Origin: an uncultured Ruminococcus sp.
GTDB lineage: Bacteria; Bacillota_A; Clostridia; Oscillospirales; Ruminococcaceae
DNA: 12,608 nt
Direction: 5' to 3'
NCBI GenBank assembly: GCA_947303535.1
Contig: CAMYYQ010000006.1
Coordinates: 1 to 12,608 of the forward strand
The stretch's first letter is position 1, and every line of letters begins with the position of its first letter. Under the pieces are notes generated by a model. The model worked only from the letters and a program-made list of their open reading frames with translations, had not been told where the DNA came from and did no database searches. Shown here piece by piece: positions 1 to 6,675 of this stretch. The position numbers were made by a program, and so were the translations under genes.

Positions 1-16
1 ATAAGTGCAAATTTAT

Positions 17-925
17 TCATGATAATGCTCCTTCAAGTGTTTCCATGTTTTCAACGTTTACAGCTGTTACATCTTTGAGCGTCTTTTTGACCAGTCCTGT
101 GAGAGTTCTTCCGGGACCGAATTCAACGAACTTGTCCGCACCTGCTTCCTGCATAGCAGCAAGCTCGGAAGTGAAGCGTACAGGGGAAACTATATGCTTT
201 GCAAGCATTGAAGCCATATCCGAGAAGTCATTGAGCTCGCCGCCTGTGAGGTTTGAGTAATACTTCACCTGCGGAGCCTTGAAAGTAATAGTCTTTGCAG
301 TTTCATAGAATTTATCCGCAGCAGGCTGCATGAGCTTTGAATGGAAAGCACCTGCAACGTTGAGCGGGATAACCCTTGCCTTCATTTCGGCAAATATATC
401 GCTTACCTCAGCGATGCCCTCGGGAGTACCTGCGATAACTGTCTGTACAGGAGAATTATAGTTTACGGCTGTGACATACTCCTTGGCAGAGCTGCAAACC
501 TTTTCGACCTCTTCGGGAGCGATCTTCATTATAGCAGCCATTGCGCCCTTAGTTGAAGTGGTAGCCTCCTCCATAGCGGCAGCTCTTGCCTTGATAAGGC
601 GGAAAGCGTCCTCAAGGGTTATCATTCCCGAAGCGTACATAGCAGCGTATTCGCCGAGAGAGTGACCTGCAACGCCGTCAAAAGTGAAGCCCTTTGACTG
701 TGCGGCTTTTAGGCATACGATAGAAGTAGCCATAATAGCAGGCTGAGAGTTGATCGTTCTTGAAAGCTCGTCAAGAGGTGCATTGAAGCATATCTCCTTC
801 AGATCAGTGCCGAGTACGGCTGAACCTGTTTCGTAGACTTCCGCCAGTTCAGGCATAGCTTCCGCAATATCCTTTCCCATGCCTTCGTACTGCGAGCCCT
901 GTCCTGAAAATAGTGAAATTGTCAT
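17..925 (-). CDS. fabD: Malonyl-CoA:ACP transacylase FabD
   Basis: This cytoplasmic enzyme moves the malonyl group from CoA to acyl carrier protein, supplying extender units to FabH and FabF. The 302-residue product has the usual family length. It shows the N-terminal GQGSQ oxyanion motif (residues 8-12), the nucleophile elbow GHSLGEYAA with catalytic Ser89, Arg114 for the malonyl carboxylate, catalytic His195 in AFHSKLMQ, and the C-terminal EFGPGRTLTGL signature. I chose the ATG at 925-923. It gives the family-typical MTISLFSGQG start, and an AGAAAGG ribosome site lies 12 nt upstream. The in-frame ATG at 937 would directly abut that site, and a longer frame to 964 adds residues atypical of the family. 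The gene points left, divergent from fabH, although in related Clostridia fabD normally sits between fabK and fabG. Confidence 0.97.
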   Translation of the reverse strand: MTISLFSGQGSQYEGMGKDIAEAMPELAEVYETGSAVLGTDLKEICFNAPLDELSRTINSQPAIMATSIVCLKAAQSKGFTFDGVAGHSLGEYAAMYASGMITLEDAFRLIKARAAAMEEATTSTKGAMAAIMKIAPEEVEKVCSSAKEYVTAVNYNSPVQTVIAGTPEGIAEVSDIFAEMKARVIPLNVAGAFHSKLMQPAADKFYETAKTITFKAPQVKYYSNLTGGELNDFSDMASMLAKHIVSPVRFTSELAAMQEAGADKFVEFGPGRTLTGLVKKTLKDVTAVNVENMETLEGALS

Positions 926-984
926 AATTGAAAACATCCTTTCTGTGTGGTATACACAAATCAATGGTGAAAATATCCGAATGG

Positions 985-1081
985 TATATTGTAAATTTGT
1001 GAGAAATGACGATATTTTGATTTCGGGGTGCTAAAGTGACAAAATATCGTTGCAAAAAAACTCAAAATGCTTTACAATATA
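985..1081. repeat. Nested inverted repeats in fabD/fabH divergent region
   Basis: Two perfect 11-bp inverted repeat pairs are nested. The outer pair is TATATTGTAAA (985-995) with TTTACAATATA (1071-1081). The inner pair is ACGATATTTTG (1009-1019) with CAAAATATCGT (1040-1050). Read outward on each strand, both directions give CAAAATATCGT followed by TTTACAATATA, but the gap is 20 nt toward fabH and 13 nt toward fabD. The outer arms contain the -10-like TACAAT of each divergent promoter. The inner arm on the fabH side ends at its -35. This looks like a shared regulator site or a mirrored promoter pair. The binding protein is unknown. Confidence 0.7.
988..1016 (-). promoter_or_regulatory. Candidate fabD promoter
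   Basis: On the minus strand a -10-like TACAAT lies at 993-988, inside a longer TTTACAATATA (995-985) that also occurs on the plus strand in the fabH promoter. Transcription would start near 981 and leave a leader of about 55 nt before fabD. The -35 position (about 1016-1011, AATATC) matches consensus poorly, so the assignment rests on the -10 element, its mirror-image partner and gene position. Confidence 0.35.
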
Positions 1082-1097
1082 TTATGTGTGGTATTAT
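1050..1097 (+). promoter_or_regulatory. Candidate fabH promoters (two overlapping)
   Basis: The best candidate has -35 TTGCAA (1050-1055), a 17-bp spacer and -10 TACAAT (1073-1078), with a start near 1085. A second possibility is an extended -10, TGGTATTAT (1089-1097), with TTTACA (1071-1076) 15 bp upstream and a start near 1104. The leader to the fabH ATG would be roughly 110-130 nt. It contains a small AGGGG-ATAG-CCCCT hairpin (1106-1119) and, further on, a TGGTT/AACCA stem (1160-1174). Confidence 0.5.
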
Positions 1098-1118
1098 GTC
1101 CATATAGGGGATAGCCCC

Positions 1119-1135
1119 TTATGTTCAAGTACTAA
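1119..1135. promoter_or_regulatory. Possible FapR-like operator
   Basis: Read on the minus strand this 17-mer is TTAGTACTTGAACATAA. Its left half resembles the TTAGTAC half-site of FapR, the malonyl-CoA-responsive repressor of lipid genes in Bacillus and relatives. The right half keeps only the terminal TAA, so the dyad is imperfect. A third weak promoter (TATAAC at 1145-1150) would overlap it. No fapR gene is in the window, so this is a weak suggestion recalled from the family consensus. Confidence 0.2.
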
Positions 1136-1212
1136 CACTACTACTATAACACAAAATTTTGGTTTTTACAACCATGTTCACATAATTTTTATTGATTCTA
1201 AGGAGCTTTTTA

Positions 1213-2199
1213 ATGGGTATCAGCATTTTGGGAATGGGCAGATACGTGCCCGAGCAGGTATTAAAGAATGACGACCTCACCCGTTTTATCGAGACCAACG
1301 ACGAGTGGATAAGAACGAGAACGGGCATAACAGAGCGTCCTATGGCTGGCTGGGAGCCCACATGGTATATGGGAAAGCAGGCTTCTCTCAAAGCGATAGA
1401 AGCAGCAGGCATAGACCCTGCACAGATAGGTCTGGTAATATCCTGCACTATCACCTCGGATTTTCTCACTCCGAGCATGGCAAGCGTTATACAGCATGAG
1501 ATAGGAGCTGTGAATGCAGCAGCCTTTGATATCGGCGCAGCCTGTACGGGATTTGTTTACGGCGTGGATACTGCAAGACGTTTCCTTGAGACTGACAGCT
1601 CACTGAAATATGTGCTTGTAGTTGCAAACGAAGCTCTTTCGCGCTTCCTTGATTTTACCGACCGTACTACCTGTATACTTTTCGGTGACGGTGCGGCAGC
1701 AGCAGTCCTCGAAAGAAGCGACAAGCTGTTCTCGTCTGCACTCTTCTCTGACGGCAGCGGTGCAAAGCACCTCTATGCAAGAGCGCTCAGTCCTGCTCCC
1801 GAAGTTGCAACAGAGAGCGATTTTGAAGATCCTATCCCTGAGGGAGCTATGCACAAGCTCCAGCAGAACGGCAAAGAGGTATACAAATTCGCTACACAGG
1901 CTCTTCCGAAGGCGTTCGACTGTGCAGCAGAAAAGGTGGGCATCACCAAGGACGATATAGACTGGTTCGTGCCTCATCAGGCAAATATAAGGATAATCGA
2001 AACAGCTGCCAAAAAGCTGGACGTATCTATGGATAAATTTATAATCACACTTGACCACTACGGAAATACTTCCAGTGCGTCAATACCGCTGGCACTCTCT
2101 GAGGGCATAGAAAAGGGACTTATCAAGCGCGGACAGAAGCTGGCTCTCATTGGCTTCGGAGCAGGTCTTACCTACGGCGGAATAATACTTGAGTATTGA
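1213..2199 (+). CDS. fabH: Beta-ketoacyl-ACP synthase III FabH
   Basis: FabH starts fatty-acid chains by condensing acyl-CoA, usually acetyl or a branched primer, with malonyl-ACP in the cytoplasm. The 328-residue product carries the full thiolase-fold triad: Cys111 in GAACTGF, His255 in PHQANIRI and Asn285 in GNTSSAS. It also has the C-terminal GFGAGLTYGG signature. The length is typical. I chose the ATG at 1213 because TAAGGAG (1199-1205) lies 7 nt upstream and MGISILGMGRYVPE is the normal start. A TTG at 1192 would place that ribosome site inside the gene. It is the first rightward gene after the divergent region. A 121-nt gap with a palindromic repeat divides it from fabK. The primer preference cannot be read from sequence alone. 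Confidence 0.97.
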   Translation: MGISILGMGRYVPEQVLKNDDLTRFIETNDEWIRTRTGITERPMAGWEPTWYMGKQASLKAIEAAGIDPAQIGLVISCTITSDFLTPSMASVIQHEIGAVNAAAFDIGAACTGFVYGVDTARRFLETDSSLKYVLVVANEALSRFLDFTDRTTCILFGDGAAAAVLERSDKLFSSALFSDGSGAKHLYARALSPAPEVATESDFEDPIPEGAMHKLQQNGKEVYKFATQALPKAFDCAAEKVGITKDDIDWFVPHQANIRIIETAAKKLDVSMDKFIITLDHYGNTSSASIPLALSEGIEKGLIKRGQKLALIGFGAGLTYGGIILEY

Positions 2200-2202
2200 T
2201 CA

Positions 2203-2225
2203 AGAACTTAGAACTAAGAACTAAG
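2203..2225 (+). repeat. Short 7-nt tandem repeat
   Basis: Three head-to-tail copies of AGAACTT/AGAACTA (2203-2223) end in AG. They lie just after the fabH stop and directly before the palindromic element. The adjacency suggests the tandem run and the palindrome form one repeat unit. Confidence 0.7.
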
Positions 2226-2299
2226 TGTAGGGGCTGGCGTCCTCGACAGCACGTCAGTTTTGATCATATTTGCGGGACGTCGAGACGCCGTCCCCTACA
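2226..2299. repeat. Intergenic palindromic repeat (MITE/REP-like)
   Basis: This 74-bp element has imperfect inverted arms. TGTAGGGG (2226-2233) pairs with CCCCTACA (2292-2299), and GGCGTC (2236-2241) pairs with GACGCC (2284-2289). TCGAC (2243-2247) pairs with GTCGA (2279-2283). The centre carries TGATCA (2261-2266). It is GC-rich against its AT-rich surroundings and encodes nothing evident. It lies between fabH and fabK and would be transcribed as a long hairpin. Similar GTAGGGG-bounded palindromes are common between genes in gut Clostridia genomes, so a dispersed non-autonomous repeat is likely. A local role in mRNA processing or attenuation is possible. Confidence 0.75.
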
Positions 2300-2320
2300 A
2301 AGGCAAAAAGGAGAACTATT

Positions 2321-3247
2321 ATGAAAACACGCATTACTGAACTTCTCGGCTGTGAATACCCCATAATCCAGGGCGGTATGGCTTGGGTAGCTGAGCACAC
2401 ACTTGCTTCCGCAGTATCAAATGCAGGCGGTATCGGACTTATCGCAGGCGGCAGCGCACCTATCGACTATCTTCGTGAGCAGATACGCCTCTGCAAGGAA
2501 AAGACAAACAAGCCTTTCGGCGTAAATATCATGCTTATGAGCCCTAATGCCGATGATCTTGCACAGCTCTGTATCGACGAGGGCGTAAAGGTAATAACAA
2601 CAGGTGCGGGCAACCCCGGTAAATACATGGCTGCATGGAAAGAAGCAGATATAAAGGTAATGCCTGTCGTACCGTCCGTAGCTCTTGCAAAGAGAATGGA
2701 AAAAGCAGGTGCTGACGCTGTTATCGCTGAGGGAACAGAGTCAGGCGGTCATATAGGTGAGAATACAACAATGTGTCTCGTACCTCAGGTAGTAGACGCA
2801 GTTGAGATACCTGTTATCGCAGCAGGCGGTATCGCAGACGGCAGAGGAATGGCAGCAGCCTTCATGCTGGGCGCAGTTGGCGTTCAGATAGGCACACGCT
2901 TCCTTGCTTCCGAGGAATGTCAGATACATCCAACATTCAAGGAACTTGTAATAAAGGCAAAGGATACCGATAATATCGTAACAGGAAGATATACAGGTCA
3001 CCCTTGCAGAAATATCAAGACAAAGTTCGCAAAGAAGCTGGCTATGGGTGAAAAGGACGGCACACTTACTCCAGATGAGTTTGAAAAGCTCACACTGGGC
3101 GCACTCCGCAGAGCAGTAGTTGACGGCGATGTGGACAGCGGTTCTTTCCTTTGCGGAGCTATCTCAGGTATGGTAAACGACATAAAGCCATGTGCTGAGA
3201 TCGTTAAGGAAATAAACGACGGAGCAGAAAAGCTTCTGAAGATATGA
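2321..3247 (+). CDS. fabK: Enoyl-ACP reductase II FabK
   Basis: FabK is an FMN-dependent, NAD(P)H-using enoyl-ACP reductase that completes each elongation cycle. It replaces FabI, is unrelated to it, and is known for insensitivity to triclosan. The 308-residue product has the nitronate-monooxygenase/FabK TIM-barrel pattern: the PIIQGGMAW start, NAGGIGLI (34-41), PFGVNIMLMSP (65-75), TTGAGNP (93-99), catalytic His144 in ESGGHIGE, the phosphate-binding PVIAAGGIADGRG stretch (164-176) and GVQIGTRF (187-194). I chose the ATG at 2321, with AAGGAG (2308-2313) 7 nt upstream. The longer open frame from 2270 runs through the palindromic repeat and adds residues unlike the family. The stop overlaps the next start (ATGA), indicating translational coupling. 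Confidence 0.97.
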   Translation: MKTRITELLGCEYPIIQGGMAWVAEHTLASAVSNAGGIGLIAGGSAPIDYLREQIRLCKEKTNKPFGVNIMLMSPNADDLAQLCIDEGVKVITTGAGNPGKYMAAWKEADIKVMPVVPSVALAKRMEKAGADAVIAEGTESGGHIGENTTMCLVPQVVDAVEIPVIAAGGIADGRGMAAAFMLGAVGVQIGTRFLASEECQIHPTFKELVIKAKDTDNIVTGRYTGHPCRNIKTKFAKKLAMGEKDGTLTPDEFEKLTLGALRRAVVDGDVDSGSFLCGAISGMVNDIKPCAEIVKEINDGAEKLLKI

Positions 3248-3465
3248 TCAATTATAAATATATCAGATGCAGAGCGGGTATAGGTCAAGCCTACTATTGC
3301 AAGAGCGAAGACGACAATATGACTCCGCGTCAGGTAATAGACGAAATGGCTGCACAGGGATACAGATATGTCGGAAATGTCCCTGTTAAAATGGGCGGCT
3401 ACGGTGCTCTGATCGAATACGATATGATATTTGAAAATAATGACAATTGTAACTATGAAAAGTGA
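3244..3465 (+). CDS. Small DUF4177-like protein
   Basis: This 73-residue protein starts at an ATG overlapping the fabK stop by 4 nt (ATGA), so it is probably translated by coupling. Its own ribosome site is weak (GAAG near 3236). The pattern of an N-terminal NYKYI strand, a helix RQVIDEMAAQGYRYVG (29-44) and a closing strand IEYDMIFEN (57-65) fits the DUF4177 family of small alpha-beta proteins. No enzymatic residues are apparent and the function is unknown. It has no signal peptide or membrane segment. It occupies the slot between fabK and fabG where fabD usually lies in Clostridia. The gene is supported by the overlap, by family-like sequence and by normal codon use. The family call is from pattern memory. 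Confidence 0.72.
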   Translation: MINYKYIRCRAGIGQAYYCKSEDDNMTPRQVIDEMAAQGYRYVGNVPVKMGGYGALIEYDMIFENNDNCNYEK

Positions 3466-3476
3466 CATTTTTCCCG

Positions 3477-3505
3477 TTAACAAACTGCGGAAAAAGTGAT
3501 AGAAT
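3477..3505 (+). promoter_or_regulatory. Strong candidate promoter for the fabG operon
   Basis: The -35 TTAACA (3477-3482) and -10 TAGAAT (3500-3505) each match consensus at five of six positions, with an ideal 17-bp spacer. Transcription would start near 3512, about 32 nt before fabG. No terminator is visible before it, so readthrough from fabH-fabK is likely and this promoter adds to it. An AAAGTGACA motif (3459-3467) sits 9 nt upstream of the -35. The same motif lies 8 nt upstream of the fabH -35. Confidence 0.65.
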
Positions 3506-3543
3506 AAGTGTATCAAAAAACACCATAAACGGAGGTAAACAAT

Positions 3544-4284
3544 ATGGCAACAGCAATCATAACAGGCGCATCACAGGGTATAGGTGCCTGTATCGCAAAA
3601 AGACTTGCACAGGACGGTTTTGACGTAGTAATAAATCATTATCCAAGCGACGGTGACAAGGAAAAGGCACTTGTGGTTGCTGAGGAGTGCCGTTCATTCG
3701 GCGTAAAGGCTGAGTGCTATGCGGCAGACGTATCAAAGTTTGACCAGTGCGAGGCTATGGTAAAGCAGATAAAGGCTGATTTCGGCACTATAGACGCACT
3801 TGTAAATAACGCAGGTATAACAAAGGATAAGCTCCTTGCAAGAATGAGCGAGGAGGAGTACGATGCAGTCATCGCAGTAAACCAGAAGAGCGTTTTCAAT
3901 ATGACAAAGCACGTAACAGCTGTAATGATGAAGCAGAGACACGGAAAGATAGTAAATGTGGCTTCTGTTGCAGGACTTTACGGAAATGCAGGACAGATGA
4001 ATTACTCTGCATCAAAGGCAGCTATCATAGGCATGACAAAGACAACAGCCAAGGAGTTCGGCTCGCGCAATATCACCTGTAACGCAGTAGCTCCCGGATT
4101 TATACATACTCCTATGACAGATGTTCTTTCCGAGGAGTTAAAGGCTAAGATGATCGAAGCCATAGCTCTCAGACGTTACGGCGAGCCCGAGGAGATAGCT
4201 TCCGTTGTATCATTCCTTGTATCTGAAAACGCTTCTTACGTTACAGGTCAGGTCATAGAGATATCAGGCGGACTTGCTATGTAA
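3544..4284 (+). CDS. fabG: 3-oxoacyl-ACP reductase FabG
   Basis: FabG is the NADPH-dependent short-chain dehydrogenase that reduces 3-oxoacyl-ACP to 3-hydroxyacyl-ACP in the elongation cycle. The 246-residue product has the cofactor motif TGASQGIG (7-14), NNAG (88-91), catalytic Asn113, Ser141 in VNVASVAG, and the YSASK active-site motif with Tyr154 and Lys158. APGFIHTPM and the closing VTGQVIEISGG are also typical. The ATG at 3544 is preceded by GGAGG (3531-3535) at 8 nt. It is the first gene behind the promoter at 3477-3505 and is followed by fabF after 76 nt without a recognisable terminator. Membership in a FASII operon favours FabG over other short-chain dehydrogenases. Confidence 0.97.
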   Translation: MATAIITGASQGIGACIAKRLAQDGFDVVINHYPSDGDKEKALVVAEECRSFGVKAECYAADVSKFDQCEAMVKQIKADFGTIDALVNNAGITKDKLLARMSEEEYDAVIAVNQKSVFNMTKHVTAVMMKQRHGKIVNVASVAGLYGNAGQMNYSASKAAIIGMTKTTAKEFGSRNITCNAVAPGFIHTPMTDVLSEELKAKMIEAIALRRYGEPEEIASVVSFLVSENASYVTGQVIEISGGLAM

Positions 4285-4360
4285 GACCTATAATATTCGC
4301 AGTATGGAGCGCAGGCTCTGATCACACTAAGTTATATAGAGGTTTAAGAAAGGAATAAAT

Positions 4361-5617
4361 ATGAGCAGAAGAGTAGTTATTACAGGAATGGGTGCAGTTA
4401 CTCCACTTGGAACAGGAGTTAATAAATTCTGGGAGGGCATAAAGGCAAACAAGCTTGGCATCTCCTTTATAGATATGTTTGAAACAGAGCGCATAGGCGT
4501 TAAGATAGCAGGTATGGTACGCGATTTCGACGAAGAGCAGTATTACGATGTAGCAGGCTGCTTCGACAAGAAGGAAGCAAAGCGTATGGACCTCTTTACA
4601 AAGTATGCAGTAGTTGCTGCACATGAGGCTCTCACAGATGCAGGAACAGACTTCAAGGACGTTGACCCCTACAGAGTCGGCGTACTTGTAGGCTCGGGCA
4701 TTGGCGGTGTAGACCTTACACTTACAGAGCATAACAAGTATCTTGAAAAAGGTCCGGGAAGAATGTCCGCATTCTATATCCCCATGATGATAAGCAATAT
4801 GGCAGCAGGTACTATCTCAATGAAAACAGGCTTCAGAGGAGCTAATTTCGATGTTACTACAGCCTGCGCATCAGGTACACATTCTATCGGCGAAGCGTTC
4901 AGAAAGATCAAGGACGGCTACCTTGACGCTTGTCTTGCAGGCGGTACAGAGTCCACAAGAGTAGAGTTCACATTCGGCGGCTTTGCCAACATGAAGGCTC
5001 TCACAAAGAGCGAGGACCTCACAAGAGCTTCAATACCTTTCGATAAGGAGCGCAGCGGCTTCGTTCTCGGCGAGGGAAGCGCAGTGCTTGTACTTGAAGA
5101 ATACGAACACGCAAAGGCAAGAGGAGCTAAGATATACGCAGAGGTAGCAGGCTACGGCGCTACCTGTGACGGCTACCACATGACATCACCTATGCCCAGC
5201 GGTGAAGCCGCAGGCAAGGGCATGAGCCTTGCAATGGAAGAAGCAGGTCTTACTCCTGCTGATATAGATTACATAAATGCACACGGCACATCTACAGGAC
5301 TTAACGACAAATATGAGACAGCCGCTATAAAGCTTGCTTTTGGCGACGAGGCAAAGAACGTGAAGATAAGCTCCACAAAGTCAATGATAGGACATCTTCT
5401 CGGAGCAGCAGGTGCAGTTGAGGCTGTAGTCTGCGCAAAGAGCATCGAGGAAGGATTTATCCACGCAACAGTCGGCTATAAGGTGCCTGATGAGGAGTGC
5501 GACCTTGATTACTGCGGAAGCGGTAATATCGAACAGGAGGTAAACGCTGTCCTTTCAAATTCACTTGGATTTGGCGGACATAATGCTACCCTCTGCTTCA
5601 AGAAGGTAAAAGATTGA
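4361..5617 (+). CDS. fabF: Beta-ketoacyl-ACP synthase II FabF
   Basis: FabF elongates acyl-ACP by condensation with malonyl-ACP. The 418-residue product is of normal length. It shows the Cys-His-His-Lys set of elongating synthases: nucleophile Cys169 in TTACASG, His308 in NAHGTST, Lys340 in SSTKSMIGH and His345. It also has GEGSAVLVLEE (237-247) and the acyl-pocket gate around Phe404 in LGFGGHN. The ATG at 4361 has AGAAAGGA about 7 nt upstream. The stop codon overlaps the AGGAGG ribosome site of accB, so the two are tightly linked. No fabB is present, so this is the sole elongating condensing enzyme in the window. Confidence 0.97.
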   Translation: MSRRVVITGMGAVTPLGTGVNKFWEGIKANKLGISFIDMFETERIGVKIAGMVRDFDEEQYYDVAGCFDKKEAKRMDLFTKYAVVAAHEALTDAGTDFKDVDPYRVGVLVGSGIGGVDLTLTEHNKYLEKGPGRMSAFYIPMMISNMAAGTISMKTGFRGANFDVTTACASGTHSIGEAFRKIKDGYLDACLAGGTESTRVEFTFGGFANMKALTKSEDLTRASIPFDKERSGFVLGEGSAVLVLEEYEHAKARGAKIYAEVAGYGATCDGYHMTSPMPSGEAAGKGMSLAMEEAGLTPADIDYINAHGTSTGLNDKYETAAIKLAFGDEAKNVKISSTKSMIGHLLGAAGAVEAVVCAKSIEEGFIHATVGYKVPDEECDLDYCGSGNIEQEVNAVLSNSLGFGGHNATLCFKKVKD

Positions 5618-5628
5618 GGAGGATATAA

Positions 5629-6096
5629 ATGGAGAAGATCTACGGTCAGTTTGACCTTGAAACAATTGAGAAGCTGGCAGACATAATCAATAAGAAGGAG
5701 CTCTCAGAGCTTACGATATCAAGCGGTGACAACACTATCACTATCAAGGGCAAGAAGAGCGTTCCTGCAATGCCGATGCCTGTGATAGCATCTGCACAGT
5801 CAGCCCCGTCTGTTGACAGCACACTTGCTGCAAGCGAGGCTTCAATGGCTGAGGAAGTAAGCGGAAAGATCGTTAAATCGCCTATAGTCGGCACATTCTA
5901 CTCATCACCTTCACCTGACAAGCCGCCTTTTGTAAAGACAGGCGACGAGGTAAAGAAGGGCGACGTTATTATGATAATCGAGTCAATGAAGCTTATGAAC
6001 GAGATACAGTCAGAGTATGACGGCGTTGTAGAGCAGATACTCGTATCAGACGGTCAGGCAGTAGAATTTGACCAGCCTATAATGGTCATAAAGTAA
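5629..6096 (+). CDS. accB: Biotin carboxyl carrier protein AccB
   Basis: AccB carries biotin between the carboxylase (AccC) and carboxyltransferase (AccA/AccD) of acetyl-CoA carboxylase. The 155-residue product has a charged N-terminal segment (1-42), a flexible Ala/Pro/Ser linker (about 44-76) and a C-terminal biotinyl domain. The biotinylation motif ESMKLMNE places biotin on Lys121, and the protruding thumb typical of bacterial AccB appears as SPSPDKPPF (93-101). The ribosome site AGGAGG (5617-5622) overlaps the fabF stop and lies 6 nt before the ATG. The TAA stop shares its last base with the next start (TAATG), suggesting that the following membrane protein is translationally coupled to accB. 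No biotin ligase is in the window. Confidence 0.97.
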   Translation: MEKIYGQFDLETIEKLADIINKKELSELTISSGDNTITIKGKKSVPAMPMPVIASAQSAPSVDSTLAASEASMAEEVSGKIVKSPIVGTFYSSPSPDKPPFVKTGDEVKKGDVIMIIESMKLMNEIQSEYDGVVEQILVSDGQAVEFDQPIMVIK

Positions 6097-6671
6097 TGGA
6101 TTACAAGTACCTCACTCAGGAAGTAATAGATTCGGGCGGCAGGAACATAACCTCTCCCGAAATGTTCGCGGAAGCGCGTGTATATAATATAGAAGCTTTG
6201 AGAAATAACATCAAACGCCGCCGCGTACACGCTTTGTTCAACACATGGGTAATAACCCAGTATGTACTTGTTATCGGGTTCATGGTCTCGCTTATAATGG
6301 TATACAGCAACGATTATGTACCAAACTGGCGCATAATTCTGGCTGCATTGGGATTTCTTGGATATCTTATACTGGTAACGTATTTCGTATACTTGAAGAA
6401 CTGCCGTGAAAGGTATGTATTATGCCTTGTGTCGCTGCCTGCAATACTGATATCCTTTGTCTTTCTGTTATTCCCTGTGGCGAATTTCGCTATGGGCTGG
6501 TTTTACAACAACGAAGAGAACAAGCTTTCAAAGGAACTTGGCTATCCCTCGTTCCCGAGGCTGCTGATAACTACTGTAAACAGCGATGCTGACAGCATAA
6601 CCAATCTCACTTACGACAGCATACGCGAAAAGGTTAACAGAGATCACCCCCACGACGGTTCTTTCCTATAA
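6096..6671 (+). CDS. Unknown three-TM membrane protein, paralog 1
   Basis: This 191-residue protein is not a recognised family member. Its ATG overlaps the accB stop by one base (TAATG). It has a polar N-terminal region with the motif YLTQ (5-8), NITS (17-20), EM (22-23) and YN (30-31), then a basic stretch KRRR (40-43). Three probable membrane segments follow (about 49-70, 78-100 and 107-137). The hydrophilic tail contains ELGYPSFPRLL (147-157). There is no signal peptide, and the positive-inside rule suggests a cytoplasmic N-terminus. The next gene encodes a collinear paralog. Its position among lipid-synthesis genes hints at a membrane role linked to fatty-acid supply, but nothing in it shows an enzyme activity. 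Confidence 0.88.
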   Translation: MDYKYLTQEVIDSGGRNITSPEMFAEARVYNIEALRNNIKRRRVHALFNTWVITQYVLVIGFMVSLIMVYSNDYVPNWRIILAALGFLGYLILVTYFVYLKNCRERYVLCLVSLPAILISFVFLLFPVANFAMGWFYNNEENKLSKELGYPSFPRLLITTVNSDADSITNLTYDSIREKVNRDHPHDGSFL

Positions 6672-6675
6672 TGTT

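Noticed and set aside
1121..1135. Tiny leader reading frame ATG TTC AAG TAC TAA before fabH
   Set aside because: Four sense codons with only a loose GGGG upstream are expected by chance in AT-rich DNA. No attenuator structure is evident around it.
2998..3516. 172-codon minus-strand frame opposite the end of fabK and the DUF4177-like gene
   Set aside because: It is opposite two plus-strand genes with better support, has no ribosome site and shows no family pattern.
4289..4294. TATAAT just after fabG as a promoter for fabF
   Set aside because: No -35-like hexamer lies at 16-18 bp upstream. The gap is short and the genes appear co-transcribed from 3477-3505.
4322..4732. Cys/Tyr-rich minus-strand frame opposite the start of fabF
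   Set aside because: The composition is the mirror of GCA/ATA-rich plus-strand codons. No start signals or homology pattern were seen.
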